Shown here piece after piece: positions 11,857 through 23,500 of a stretch of DNA of 64,000 bases. A program made the translations under genes and the position numbers. Source of the DNA: Cladopsammia gracilis (taxonomy: Eukaryota > Cnidaria > Anthozoa > Scleractinia > Dendrophylliidae); NCBI GenBank assembly GCA_022457155.1, contig JAJGOT010000206.1, forward strand, positions 526,501 to 590,500, in the 5' to 3' direction. The notes under the pieces are model-generated. The model saw nothing but the letters and a program-made list of their open reading frames with translations, was not told the origin of the DNA and did no database searches. The stretch's first letter is position 1. Each line of letters begins with the position of its first letter.

Positions 11857-12155
11857 CGTGGGAAATGGTTGTGCAATATGAAACCTTACAAACGATTTGC
11901 CACTCCCAGTGATCTTCACTATGAGGATTTCGCGTGGTAAATGGTTGTGCAATATGAAACCTGACAAACGATTGGCCACTCCCAGTGTTCTTCGCTATGA
12001 GGATTTCGTCACAATTATGTTGTTGTCGCTTTTCGTTTAATTCAACAATAAAACAAGTTAAATAAATTTCCAGGCCTTTGGCGACGGAATTATAAAACAA
12101 AATGAAAGAATCAAGCGTTTGTTGGCAGAACGACGCCTGATAAATGGTTACGTAA
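11857..12155 (+). repeat. minisatellite with bZIP-like sites upstream of A2
   Basis: Two units of about 76 bp start at 11857 and 11932. Each contains GGTTGTGCAATATGAAACC, whose TTGTGCAAT core (11869-11877 and 11945-11953) fits C/EBP-type sites. A more diverged unit ends with the palindrome TTACGTAA at 12148-12155. Copy B has three near-identical units plus a diverged one. The array ends about 160 bp upstream of the A2 TATA box. Confidence 0.7.
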
Positions 12156-12315
12156 GGTGAAACCTTACTTACAATTGGCCACACCCCTTCTTCATCACCG
12201 TGGGGATATCGCCCAAATTGTGATGTCATTGTTGTTTTGAACCTTCCTACCGATGCTGATATGCACTGATTAGTAGAAAAAATCCACTAGCGCTCTTATT
12301 AATAGACTATCAGAG

Positions 12316-12323
12316 TATAAAAA
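12316..12323 (+). promoter_or_regulatory. TATA box of A2
   Basis: TATAAAAA lies 177 bp upstream of ATG 12493; copy B has TATATAAA at the same place (27556-27563). The equivalent position of B1 also has TATAAAG at a similar distance (190 bp). Confidence 0.55.
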
Positions 12324-12492
12324 GGCAATTGGCAACCCCTTATGCACGATTCCCATTCGGTGGCACCGAACAAAGAGGTCAATCGTACTTTCGTATCCAG
12401 AAGAAGTAAATAATAAGCAGATAAGCAAAGAGAAATCTCCCTTGTCGTCGTTGTTGAATATCAGTACTTCATCATTGCAAGCAGGTCCGGTT

Positions 12493-12822
12493 ATGGCGCG
12501 TACGAATACAGCCTTGGAGTCACCAATAAGTCTTGAAGACATCTATGTTGAGCTAATTCCCGAAAATAAGATCGTCCTCTTTTCACGTCCTCAAGAAATG
12601 GACCAACATGTGAGCTTTCAAGTAGAAAATGAACTTGGTGTTGATAGAGACGCACCACCTTGTCAACGTCGCATCGGAGTTCTTTCTGCGAGTGATGCCG
12701 TAGTCGCCGAGCGAAGAAAAGCACGGGTTTTGAGCAAAAAATTTGGAGAAGGCTTCTTTTCAGAAGTTCCCGGGACATTCAACAAGAAACTAATTATTAG
12801 TTGCCAAGAACCAACTGTATGA
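12493..12822 (+). CDS. small unrecognised protein family member A2
   Basis: Predicted 109 residues in one exon from ATG 12493. Visible blocks are MARTNTALESP, an acidic SLEDIYVELIPENKIV segment, PQEMDQHV, then QRRIGVLSASDAVVAE and ARVLSKKFGEGF, ending with PGTFNKKL. It is about 90% identical to B2 (27734-28027) but carries an insertion of about a dozen residues, and is more distant from A1/B1. Cysteines are few, and no signal peptide or membrane segment is seen, so a cytosolic or nuclear role is more likely. The basic C-terminal block is the most conserved part. Function unknown. A TATA box and a bZIP-site minisatellite lie upstream. Confidence 0.6.
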   Translation: MARTNTALESPISLEDIYVELIPENKIVLFSRPQEMDQHVSFQVENELGVDRDAPPCQRRIGVLSASDAVVAERRKARVLSKKFGEGFFSEVPGTFNKKLIISCQEPTV

Positions 12823-12957
12823 ATTTCGAAGTGGTTGTAGGATTGATCAGACACTATGATGAAAGCTTTCAGTTACTGTACGGCAATAAATCATTTTGTT
12901 GCAGTATAATATTGCGTATTGGGATTTTTTTGTGTTCTTGAACTTCACTGTTATTTA

Positions 12958-13377
12958 AAGGCCGTTTACACGAGAGAAAAAAATGGGTATGGACCCATCA
13001 AGAAAGGAGTACGGACCTCACATTTTCGGCCGTGTAAACTGTGCGTACCATGTCTTTTGGGATTGGTACGGACCCGTGTTTTTTCAGGTTTTGGGGCCAT
13101 AGACGTTCGGACCAGTTTCTTCATTTTAGTACGTCAGCTTACATGATAACTTCGCTGATCGCATGCGCAGTAAAATTCCGCGTGGCTCTGGGGACTAGAA
13201 ATTGGTCCGGTCCCCCAAAAGGTGTAGTGTAAACGCAACCTTCCAAACTTGGTCCTTAGGCCCTTTTTCTGTCCCACCTGTAGTAGAACATTATCCGTGT
13301 AAACGGCTAAAATTATGCGATCCGTACCACGTTTTGGACGAGTCCGTACCCGATTTTTCTGCCGTGTAAACGGCCTT
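12958..13377. mobile_element. MITE with GGCCGTTTACACG ends
   Basis: AAGGCCGTTTACACG at the left is inverted at the right as CGTGTAAACGGCCTT. Related motifs (CGTGTAAAC, GGACCC, GTACGGAC) recur inside. It sits at the right edge of copy A and is absent after copy B. No coding capacity. Confidence 0.75.
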
Positions 13378-13439
13378 TATGTCTTCCCTGCACTAGCTGT
13401 CCTGGCATATAATAGAGTTTCTAGTAAAGAAGTATTTTT

Positions 13440-13666
13440 CGTTTGTGTCACGATGTAGTCACTTCCGATGTGGATCGCGACGTTTCGACTGCATACTGCT
13501 AGTCTTCTTCAGGCGATGGGGTCGACTGGTTACGCGTCACCTTATGAAGCACGATGCTCTGCTGTGATTGGTTGGTTTTCAACAGCTGTGACTGGCGCAT
13601 TTTTGATCCTCGTTGTTTCGGCGAATTGTTCCCTCGGCGGTCCGTAGTCGTACGGCTCTCCTGTTG

Positions 13667-13719
<53 letters not shown>

Positions 13720-13748
13720 CCTGTTGATGTTGTTAGGGTTAAGTCTTT
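13440..13748 (-). pseudogene. Penelope-like element 3' end, sense on minus strand
   Basis: On the minus strand, codons for NNINRDSGIEIPEAWMPTIK, a stretch typical of the end of Penelope-like ORFs, run from about 13735. The non-coding end follows: CTGAAGA, a GACT...AGTC stem and GAAAC at about 13473-13513. That arrangement recalls the hammerhead-type ribozyme core found in Penelope pseudo-LTRs, though one base is extra between the core and stem II. It adjoins an oppositely oriented GIY-YIG fragment. Confidence 0.65.
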
Positions 13749-13958
13749 TATATCGGCGAGACTGGAAGACCTATGCAAGACAGAATAAAAGAGCATGACC
13801 GAGACATCCGATTCGCCCGTACCCAGACCTCCGCCGTTTCAGAGCACGCCAACAACACCGGACACCACCCGCTTTGGAATGAAGTAAAGTTTATTGATCG
13901 TGATCCTCATTGGTACACACGCAGGGTCAAAGAGGCGATCCACATATATAAAGTGTAG
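13749..13958 (+). pseudogene. Penelope-like element GIY-YIG domain fragment
   Basis: An open 69-codon segment begins YIGETGRPMQDRIKEH and continues with DIRFARTQTSAVSEH, TGHHPLW and RRVKEAIHI before a stop. These are the hallmark blocks of the C-terminal GIY-YIG endonuclease of Penelope-like retroelements. The reverse transcriptase part is missing. The remaining 3' end of the element lies immediately to the left in the opposite orientation. Confidence 0.85.
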
Positions 13959-13959
13959 A

Positions 13960-15770
13960 ACTGGATATTCGTAAAACAGTGCTCAATACATTAATGTAGA
14001 GCGAAGTATATGTTTATGGAGGAAAGAAACAAATATAACTACGCTTTCATCCCGACAAGCCTGTTTCGTGGTTGCCCACTAATCAGGGGATTCAATAAGA
14101 ATATTCTTTCTCATCTTCCGGGCGGGAAGATGAGAGACCCTGGGAACGAGGTTGTTTAAAGTCTTCTTATGTTCTGGTCAGCAACAGGAAGGACCGACAG
14201 CTCTGCGGACGTAATGGCTTGAAATTCAAAAGTCGTACTCGTACTCAAGTCTAAAAGGGTGTACTATATTTCGGCACTGTGGAAAACGAGCCGATAAATA
14301 CAAACAGAAATACCATTGTTACGGGCTAAAACGGCAGCTGACTCACTCAGCAACTAGGAGAGGTATCGGGACTCTTGTTTATTCTTCTACTCCTACTTCT
14401 TCTACTGACTTACAACTCGATTGCAAGTAACTTATATACCCTAATCTTAGACATATTTGGGTTTGCTGACCGTGGGGACTTCTTATCGCACATCCCGTGT
14501 CCTGTAGACCTATTTTGGCTTCTAAGCGAGGGAACTTTTAATTCATATCCTGTGGCCTAACAGAGCGAGTAGAGGAAATACCTTCACGGCTGTTCATAAC
14601 AAGTACTAGAGAATCAATGGAATAGCTAGGGGTAAAACTGTAAAGTTAGACTAGACACCCAAAACAGGAACCTTAGTGTAGGTAAAACCCAAGGTCAGCT
14701 TTAGTTCCCAAGTATGCCTACTTCAAAAACCGACATTCAAATTTAACAAATTCATAAAGGTAGACAGTACTACTCAAAAACCTAGGGACTACCAGTGTGG
14801 GCTAAACCTTCAATAACCTTGGACTATGAACGCGATTATAAAGAAACTCCAAACATAAAAGAAACCTTAGGCATAACATTACGACTAAATACTTCACAAC
14901 ACCATGATAAAATATTTTTATTGTTTAGTTTGCGCTTTACCGCATATACTTTTGTCACGTTTGTTGGCACTTGACTAGCCCGACAAGAATCTGTTATCGT
15001 CTTATACTCAATTATCAAGCCGCCTTTGTGTTGGGGGACAAGAAATTACTCTCCGCTTTCAGTTATTTGCACAGTAAAAGGAAATGAATTTTTTTTACAC
15101 AAAAGTATGAACAAAAATTGAACAACCTATTATGTTTTCTGAGGTTAATTTCCTGATTTTCTGAAAAGTGTTTCCTCTGGGGATGAAAACCGTATTTTGT
15201 TCATTTAAAATTTTCGAGAAAAACGTTCTTAAATTCGAATTTTTCCTTTACATAAAATGATCAAGGAAATGGCGTTTTAGCTGTTAATTTCCTGTTTGAA
15301 CATTATGCCCTCTGAAAACAATCGAGAACTCTCTTTTTTATCTTTCAATCAGCAAATTGCATTTAACACTAACCTGCGATCAGGCTTGATTTAACACAGG
15401 TAGAAGTATGGCTTTGCGGAAGTCATAAAATAAAATGAAACTGAATGTCACGATTCCTGATTGCATTTATAAAAAATAAATAATGTTAATGTTTATCCTA
15501 AGAAGCGATGCGCCTTTGATTCGTAATACCTTTCTGCTAAATTCCGACAGCAATTGTCAAAGTTATGCCGCGCTTATTAACTGCTGCCTTATCATAAAGC
15601 TAGCGGTTTGGCGCAACGAAGCAACAGATCTACAAAACTGGCTACATGATTGTGGGCAGGTTAGTCAGGTTAGAAGACGAATTACTTTGTTTGCAAAAAG
15701 CTTGAAGCAATTTCCTTCGTGATTCGGTTGGATTGATCCCGGACGCCACGCGTAGGTAAACTTTTAAGGT
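13960..15770. other. spacer between duplication copies
   Basis: No gene, clear repeat or splice pattern is recognised. Short reading frames here lack any family resemblance. Confidence 0.4.
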
Positions 15771-15773
15771 TGT

Positions 15774-16150
15774 CAGACACGAGGGGTCATGTAGCAGGGA
15801 CTTGTCGCAGCGACATGTAGCAGCGAGAAAAATTTGTGTAGTACATACTGAGGGACATGTAGCAAGGACGTGTAGCGGGGACATGGAACAGGGACAAAAT
15901 CATAGCGCTTGCACACACATGAAAATGTTGCGGGGACATGTCTCAGGAACATGTTGCAGCAAGACCTCCCCTCGTGTGAACTGATACTTTCACAATTGTG
16001 CAACGCCATAAATTTTGGGGATATTTTGTCCCCGCGACGTGTCCCATGAAGTTCAACAAGTTGAACTCCGTGCGACACGTCGCGGGCACAAAATGTCAAA
16101 ATTGGTGTTGCACAATTATGAAACTATAAGTTCACAAGAGGGGACGCGCT
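15774..16150. repeat. GGGACATGTAGC-type inverted repeat region
   Basis: Many variants of GGGACATGTAGCA occur in one direction, and CGCGACGTGTCCC / GTGCGACACGTCGCG in a local palindrome at about 16033-16090. It is probably a composite of short transposon ends. Nothing coding. Confidence 0.4.
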
Positions 16151-16159
16151 GCAACATAT

Positions 16160-16191
16160 GCCCCCCACCCCCCCCCCCCCCCCCCCCTCCA
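16160..16191 (+). repeat. poly-C tract
   Basis: A C-run with one A and one T interruption lies at the left margin of duplication copy B. It may be an assembly-fragile point. Confidence 0.8.
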
Positions 16192-17504
16192 GGAAGAATG
16201 GGGTTAAAATACAACCTCCTTACTATCAGTCATACGGTCACCAAAACGACAGTACCAAGTGTCCGCATAACAGGGTTGTCCGTATTATAGAGATAGAGAT
16301 TAAATGAATCAGTTTGGTATACTCGGGACCAATTCAATATATGTCCATAATAGAGAGGTGTGCGTATTATGGAGGTGTCTGTAAGCAGAGGTTCAACTAT
16401 AAAAGTATTTTTATAAACATATATAAAACGGTTTAATTATACAGTCTATTTCACAAAATTCAATTCTGATTTTCCGGCTTTGGGGTTACCGGGGGAAAAT
16501 GTACATATTAGCATAAATAAATTAGAGACATGTTTGTCAATTACTAACTTTAATTTTTATTCTGGAGGAGACATGTTATAACCTGCAAAAAATCAAATGG
16601 TTTATAGCGGAGCTTTCGCGGGCCAAAGGCCCGCTGCGTAGCCCCATATTCATAGAACTAAGAACCTATGCCCATCATTTTTCATGGTCATGGCTAATCT
16701 GGGGGAGACATGTTGTAACCTGCAAAAAAAAAAAGGTTCATACAGTCTATTTTACACAATCTTAATTCTTATTTTGCCCGTTTTGCAGGGTTACTGGAGT
16801 ATATATTAGCATATTAAATAAATTGCAGATATTTTTTGTTTTCAATTATACGTTAAATAAAATTTCTGGGAGACATGTTGCAGCCTGTAAAAGATCAAAC
16901 GGATGGAGAATACAAAAGAAAAGGCCTGAAATAATTAGAATTTTGGCGGTCGAATAAAATTATTCAAGTACGTGTTGTGTGGTAATAAAATACATTTCTT
17001 TGCAAAAATAACATTCTACTTTTGGAATCACCAATAATCCAATAATCAGAATTTTGAAGGGAAGAAATAATGAATATTGGATGTAGATGTCCTTTTCTGC
17101 ACTCTATTATTTTAATTTAATGGATTTTATACTTAACCCTCGGACGTACACGCAAACTTGTATCCCAACCGTGGTACAAGGGAGGTTGTTGCAACCCCCC
17201 ATTGGGTTTTTGCGATGCTGCAATATTTCGGAAATATTTTACATCTAATAGGTAGCCGGCGATGTGCTCTACAAGATAAGGTAAATATTATGGGTTGTGG
17301 CGCTGCTGGGGGTCCGTGACGTCATCCAAAATGGCCGGAAAATGCGGAAATTGCAAATATTGTTTGCTAGAGTTGCAAAATAACATACAATTAACAACTA
17401 TTCACCGAAGTGGTGGTGGGTAGTGGTGGATATTTATCGAGCCGCGAACAGGTCACATTTGTTTTAACAAATTGTGACATTTATTTCTTCAATCAACAGG
17501 ATAC

Positions 17505-20500
17505 ATGCACAAAATGAAAGCGTTTATATGGCTTCTCGTTGCTACGTTACTGCTACGTTGCCTAGAGAATACTGCCCGTGCCTCGAAAAACTCCACGAAT
17601 GACACAGCTGTTCATTCAAATCGAAGTGACTTCGACGCACGTTGCGATTACAAGTTAACTCCAAATGGATTCTGGGATGCCACCTGTCGACTGAATGGTT
17701 CCTTGGGGCCACCAATACCTTTTGTTCTTTTTGAATCACTGTGAGGATGATTTTTTATGTTTTATATTAGAGCGGTCTTCAATTGCATGTCGAAAGTCAG
17801 TATAGACTTCTTTAGCTTATATATTTTGTTTTCCCAATGTAGGTCATGTGATGTTCTCAAGGGAATTTGTCCTTTGTCTTTTCACACATTATGCATGCAT
17901 ATGCACGTGAAGAAAACAAAATTTAGAACAAACAGTTCTCTAGGGTAACATCACATGGGCTGTGTTTTCACGAGGCGGTTTTTCTCGCTTAACATTCCTG
18001 TAGGTAATTTGTTTACTGACCGCGTTAAGCAGCTTAAAAAATTTATGCGTTTTCACGGACAGAACTTTATTCATTTTTTTTATACCATGCGCGATATATT
18101 TTCTTTTGTTAAAACAATAGAAAATTAGAACACAAAAGAACGACAATACAATGCCCTTCTTTGTTGTTTAATTGCCGACAAGCTTAAGCGACCGGGTTTG
18201 GTGGCTTAAATTTAATGAGAATTCTATTGTAGTTCGCCGACTCGCTTAACTTTAAGCGAGTTGGACAAGCAACTGTTTCCACGAGATTTCCGACTGTCAC
18301 TCGCTCAGCGACTTGAAAAATCGCTCGTGAAAACACGGCCATGAACTACATTGGGAAAACAAAGCATACAAGCTAATGAGGTCTATTTCCTAATTCTTTT
18401 GGTTTTGCATTGCTACCAATCGTGACCTACTCGCATTCATTTTCCTGCGCTTGGCGCCGACTACATGTATTTGCCTCGAGTTCTTTGAGTTGGTTTAATT
18501 GGATTGCATTCGACTGTTGTCATTGACCAGAGTAATAAATTTGGTTTTGGTTTTACGACACTCAACTGAAACTCGCTCTATCTCTAAGCCAAACAAAAAC
18601 ATTACTGCTGTATCGGTTCGCCGGCGACCAACGCGAATTCGCAGCCTTCAAAGCTCTGCATGTATACCGATCGAACCTCCGTGAGACGGAGGTTGTGAAA
18701 CCAAAATCCTTGAGAGTTGACTAATGGTCGAATACTTATGACGGAGAGGCTTTAACTACGTACCGATCTTCCTTTTAAAAAATTGAACATACTAAGCACA
18801 CGTCCCCCCATATCTTTATGAATTAACTTTTATCTATTTGTGACTTTGTTTTCAGAGATACATCAAGAAACAGTTTTGAGAGCGTGCCTACGGAATTTCT
18901 GATGAACCAAAGTCAGTTAACAAACCTGTAAGTTGAGTATTTATCGCTCACCTTTGCTTCCCTATAGGGTGAATTGCCATTACAGCTTTTAAGTTGTTTA
19001 TAGTTATGGGCAGTTGTAAAGCAATTGCTAATGACGCTTTCACTTAGAGCAGTTTTGAATTGAGTGTGGTAAACCAAAACCAAAGTAATTACTCTGACCA
19101 ATCACAGCAGTCGTGTACAATCCAATGAACCAATCAGAGCTCGAAGCAATTACATGTCGCCGGCGCCAAGCGCGGGAAAACGAGAGAGAGCAAGTCAAGA
19201 TTGATTTTGGTTTTACTTCTGATTGGTCGAGAAAGTGGTGCGAGATTTTTAGCCAATCACAAAGCGTAGCAAGGCAAAACCAAAGCAATGATGTAATTAC
19301 TTTCGATACTCAATTGAAAACTGCCCTAAAATTTTAAATCTTTATGAAAAACACCGCAGACAGAACAGAATCTAAGATGAACAGAACTGTGCAGAACTAA
19401 TGACGTAATTCCCACGTCGTAGACGTATTGAACGTACCGCATTTCATTGTCATTCCAAAAAAGTCCAGACTAAATAGGGATAATTTGAAACATTGTAGAA
19501 CTTTCAGCATATTTCCCTTGATTGTCTTATAACCTACTTGACTAGATGAACAAGCGCGTAATAAAGCACTAACAACTCGACTTTGTTTAATAAGCTCCCT
19601 GGCTCATAACAACATCTCCAGTATTAAAAATGGCGCCTTCGGAACACTCAAGAACCTTTCTATTTTGTGAGTATGAGACTATTCTATGGTGGCCGAGGAC
19701 TGCCACTGGGTTTTCTGGGCATTTTTTCTTTTTTTAAGCAAATAAAATGCAAATGAAATTAAAAACAAATGCAAATTAAATTAAATGTAAAACAAAAAGC
19801 AAACTGAAACCAAAGTCAAACTCGATTCAGATTAAAATCAAATAAAATGCAAAACTAAAATGAAAATAAAATTAATATCAAATGCAAATGCAATGAAATG
19901 TAAAACAAAAAGCAAAGTGCAAATCAAAGTCAAACTCAATTCAGATTAAAATTGAATGCATTTTTAAAAGAGAATGCAAAACAAAACAAAATCAATTTCA
20001 AACGAAATTCCAAAAGCAAGTGAAAGTGAATTTCGCCGTGGCCGAGCGCTGCCACTACCATCATGCTACGCGCGCTTAAGAGCGTCTGTCTGAGAAAACC
20101 AGGCAAAGGTCACGGATCGGGGTCGGCCGATTCCTTCCATATTTTCCCAGTTTAAAACATTCGATCAGTAATGTTCAAAGGCAGCATGCTTAGTTTTTAA
20201 AAGCTTTTAGTTTCCGAGATCTGACCACCCCCCAAAACTGTTATTCTAAGTCACCAGAGCCTTGATAAAATCATGCTCAGTTCAAGATACGAAAATTAAA
20301 TATGCAGGTACACAAAGTCAATATTTGCATATGCTTATTTAACCCCATTTTTACAGTTCTAGTTTTCTCCGTAAGGCGGTGGTTATTTTGCGAGCCAAAG
20401 AGTTCCATAAATTCATCAACATCCCGTCGTTCTATTTCGCTAAACAACACTTTCGGACCTATAAAATCTGAAACGATTTGTGCATGTATTTCGGCCGGAT

Positions 20501-23500
20501 TTTCAACAAAATGTTTTGATGTTACGGACTCTTAGTCGTCTTATTTCAAATATTAAACTTATGTTGGGGTTGAATGTTGTAAATAATAATAATAAAAAAA
20601 AAAACAGTATTTCAATACATATTTCGACTGACTTTCTAAAGCGTTGGAAAGAAATTATTGGTAACAAGGTACTTCAAGGATACTGTTATTTACTTTTCAC
20701 AAATTTGCTTACCTGTCGAATTACCGTGTGGGCTCTGGTTTCATTTTACAAAGATGTTTCGGTTCCCCGGCTAGTGTAATAAGGGTCCCTTATATACCTT
20801 TTGCGTGAACCGTGAATAGGGCTATTTTTTTAAAGAATCTTTGAATCGATATGTCCAGCAAGGCTTGCAAAGATCCGAATAACTAGATTTTCTGAAACGC
20901 AGAGTATCCATAAAAAATAGCCTTATTCACGGTTCACGCAAAAGGTTTAGTGATATATAGAACGACGGGATGTTGATGAATCTATGGAACTCTTTGGCTC
21001 GCAAAATAACCACCGCCTTACGGAGAAAACTAGAACTGTAAAAATGGGGTTAAATAAGCATATGCAAATATTGACTTTGTGTACCTGCATATTTAATTTT
21101 CGTATCTTGAACTGAGCATGATTTTATCAAGGCTCTGGTGGCTTAGAATAACAGTTTTGGGGGGTGGTCAGATCTCGGAAACTAAAAGCTTTTAAAAACA
21201 TGCTGCCTTTGAACATCACTGATCGAATGTTTTAAACTGGGAAAATATGGAAGGAATCGGCCGACCCCGATCCGTGACCTTTGCCTGGTTTTCTCAGACA
21301 GACGCTCTTAAGCGCGCGTAGCATGATGGTAGTGGCAGCGCTCGGCCACGGCGAAATTCACTTTCACTTGCTTTTGGAATTTCGTTTGAAATTGATTTTG
21401 TTTTGTTTTGCATTCTCTTTTAAAAATGCATTCAATTTTAATCTGAATTGAGTTTGACTTTGATTTGCACTTTGCTTTTTGTTTTACATTTCATTGCATT
21501 TGCATTTGATATTAATTTTATTTTCATTTTAGTTTTGCATTTTATTTGATTTTAATCTGAATCGAGTTTGACTTTGATTTCAGTTTGCTTTTTGTTTTAC
21601 ATTTCATTTCATTTGCATTTGTTTTTAATTTCATTTGCATTTTATTTGCTTAAAAAAAGAAAAAATGCCCAGAAAACCCAGTGGCAGTCCTCGGCCACCA
21701 TACTATTCCTTTATTCTATTTTAATTTTTTTTCTTTAGTTACTGTAATCAGAACAGAAAAGAAATATTAATATTATCAATACTGTTATTCACATTTGCAA
21801 AGATATTTTTCCCCCAAAGGCGCATTTCAGCTGACGTATTTTTTATAAACAAAGCTCTTCAATAGGCCATTTCCGAGTTGCTATTTGTCTCGTTATCAGA
21901 GTGAGGCTTGGTGCACAACCTTTCATGTGAAAATTAGTTTTATTTACATGTGAATGAAACCTAATTTTCATATGAAAGGTTGTGCACCAAGCCTCGCTTT
22001 GATAACGAGACAAAAAGCAACTCGGAAATGGCCTATTCCAAACACCTTTGAGACTTACCAAAAAGAAACCTTTATTTCAACCCTCCAATCCAGGAAGCTA
22101 GAATAATTAATTAACAACAATAATTGAAATCATCCTATTAAATGTGAAACAAAACATTTATAATCGAAACAGATTCAGGAATATTCCAAGGTCATCTTCG
22201 GCAATCTTCGGAAATCTTCCACAATCTTCGGGATACGTTCACATCCTCTTGCACCCAGGTATTATCAGTTACATCAGTAACCAGTGGTGGATCCAGAGTC
22301 CATCGTAAGGGACGTGGGACGGGAAGACCCGAAGTGAATAGAGGGGATGTGTTGGGGCTGGAGTTAAAATGTAAGAGACAGAAAAAAATCGTTCTTGCCA
22401 ATAGAAGGCCGGTTGGGGGGATCCACCACTGGTAACATACATTCTGGGTCTACAGTAACGACTTTCTTTCTTACTTGTTCTACAGAGACCTTAGTTTTAA
22501 TCCGCTTCAAACATGGGAAGGTGACTTTGACAGTCAGCTACCAAACCTGGTGACATTGTACGTGACTGAGAGTACATGGATCCCCGATAGCAATATCTTA
22601 ACAATTCCTTCACTTAAGATTATATTCGGCGTTACCTGGAGTAAGCAATGCGTAAACTGCATGCTGTTCAACATGAAAAATGCAAACATGTCCGTTCCCT
22701 TCACGCCCAACGTGGATCGCGGCAACCCAGCTGTGAAGTTTGCTGAGCATGGATTTTATCCATTTTGTACCAAATACCAGAGCAAATGTGCACCTAAAGT
22801 GATCAAATATTCTAGCGTCGCTGAAACAAAGAAGATAATACACGTTCCTGAGAAGTTATTCTACAGTTCATACATCATAGGTGCAATCGCCATTTTGCTC
22901 AACATGATCATCTTGATAACAGTCCTATCTTCGAGATCCCTTCGTCAAACAACATCGATGCTGCTGATCACAAACATGGCCGTATGTGATCTTCTAAGTG
23001 GAATATACTCTGTAATAATCGGCAATTTGAATATATTTCACTCTTTGGCCACGTACAGTCCTGGTGACAAGCTTGTAATCGGAGGAGGTGTGCTCTGTAA
23101 ACTTGCCACAGCAATATTCACCCCCGCACAATGTCTCGCCGCAGTCACCTCCCTACTGCTCACAGTCGAGAAATATTGCTCGATAGTCCACTGCATGAAT
23201 CCTGACCGTCGCTTGACCAAGACAATGGCTGCTCTCTGCTTACTGCCCTTCTGGATTTTATCGTTGGGTTACGCGCTCTCTCCACTGTTCAACATCCCAA
23301 ATCTCTCTTTCAGTGCACCCTTAATGTGCAGCATTCCAGTTGCCAAGAATACCGACTTGTTCCTGATCTCTTTGGGAGTTTTAATTGCGCTTTACATCAT
23401 TAACATTCCGCTGTACGTGGGAATATTTCTGTTTGTTCGTAGATCAGGGGCTCATCTCGGTATTAAACGCGAAGCAGCCGTCCTTAAGAAGATCGCTCTT

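Larger units (their letters stand above)
2690..12955 (+). repeat. tandem segmental duplication, copy A
   Basis: This block aligns in the same order and orientation with about 16230-28180. The shared items are a GTCCGTATAACAGGG-type repeat at the left, the four receptor exons, a LINE tail and two small genes. Exons differ by a few percent; introns differ mainly by transposon insertions. Copy-A-only insertions include about 4300-4652 (holding a SINE), 4714-5258, the second arm of the 6290-6703 palindrome, and 9523-9678. The edges are approximate because repeats sit at both ends. Confidence 0.9.

Noticed and set aside
12700..12790. BH3-like motif (VLSKKFGEGF) in the small-protein family
   Set aside because: The spacing between the hydrophobic position and the G-(D/E) pair is one residue too long for BH3, and the pattern is short enough to arise by chance.
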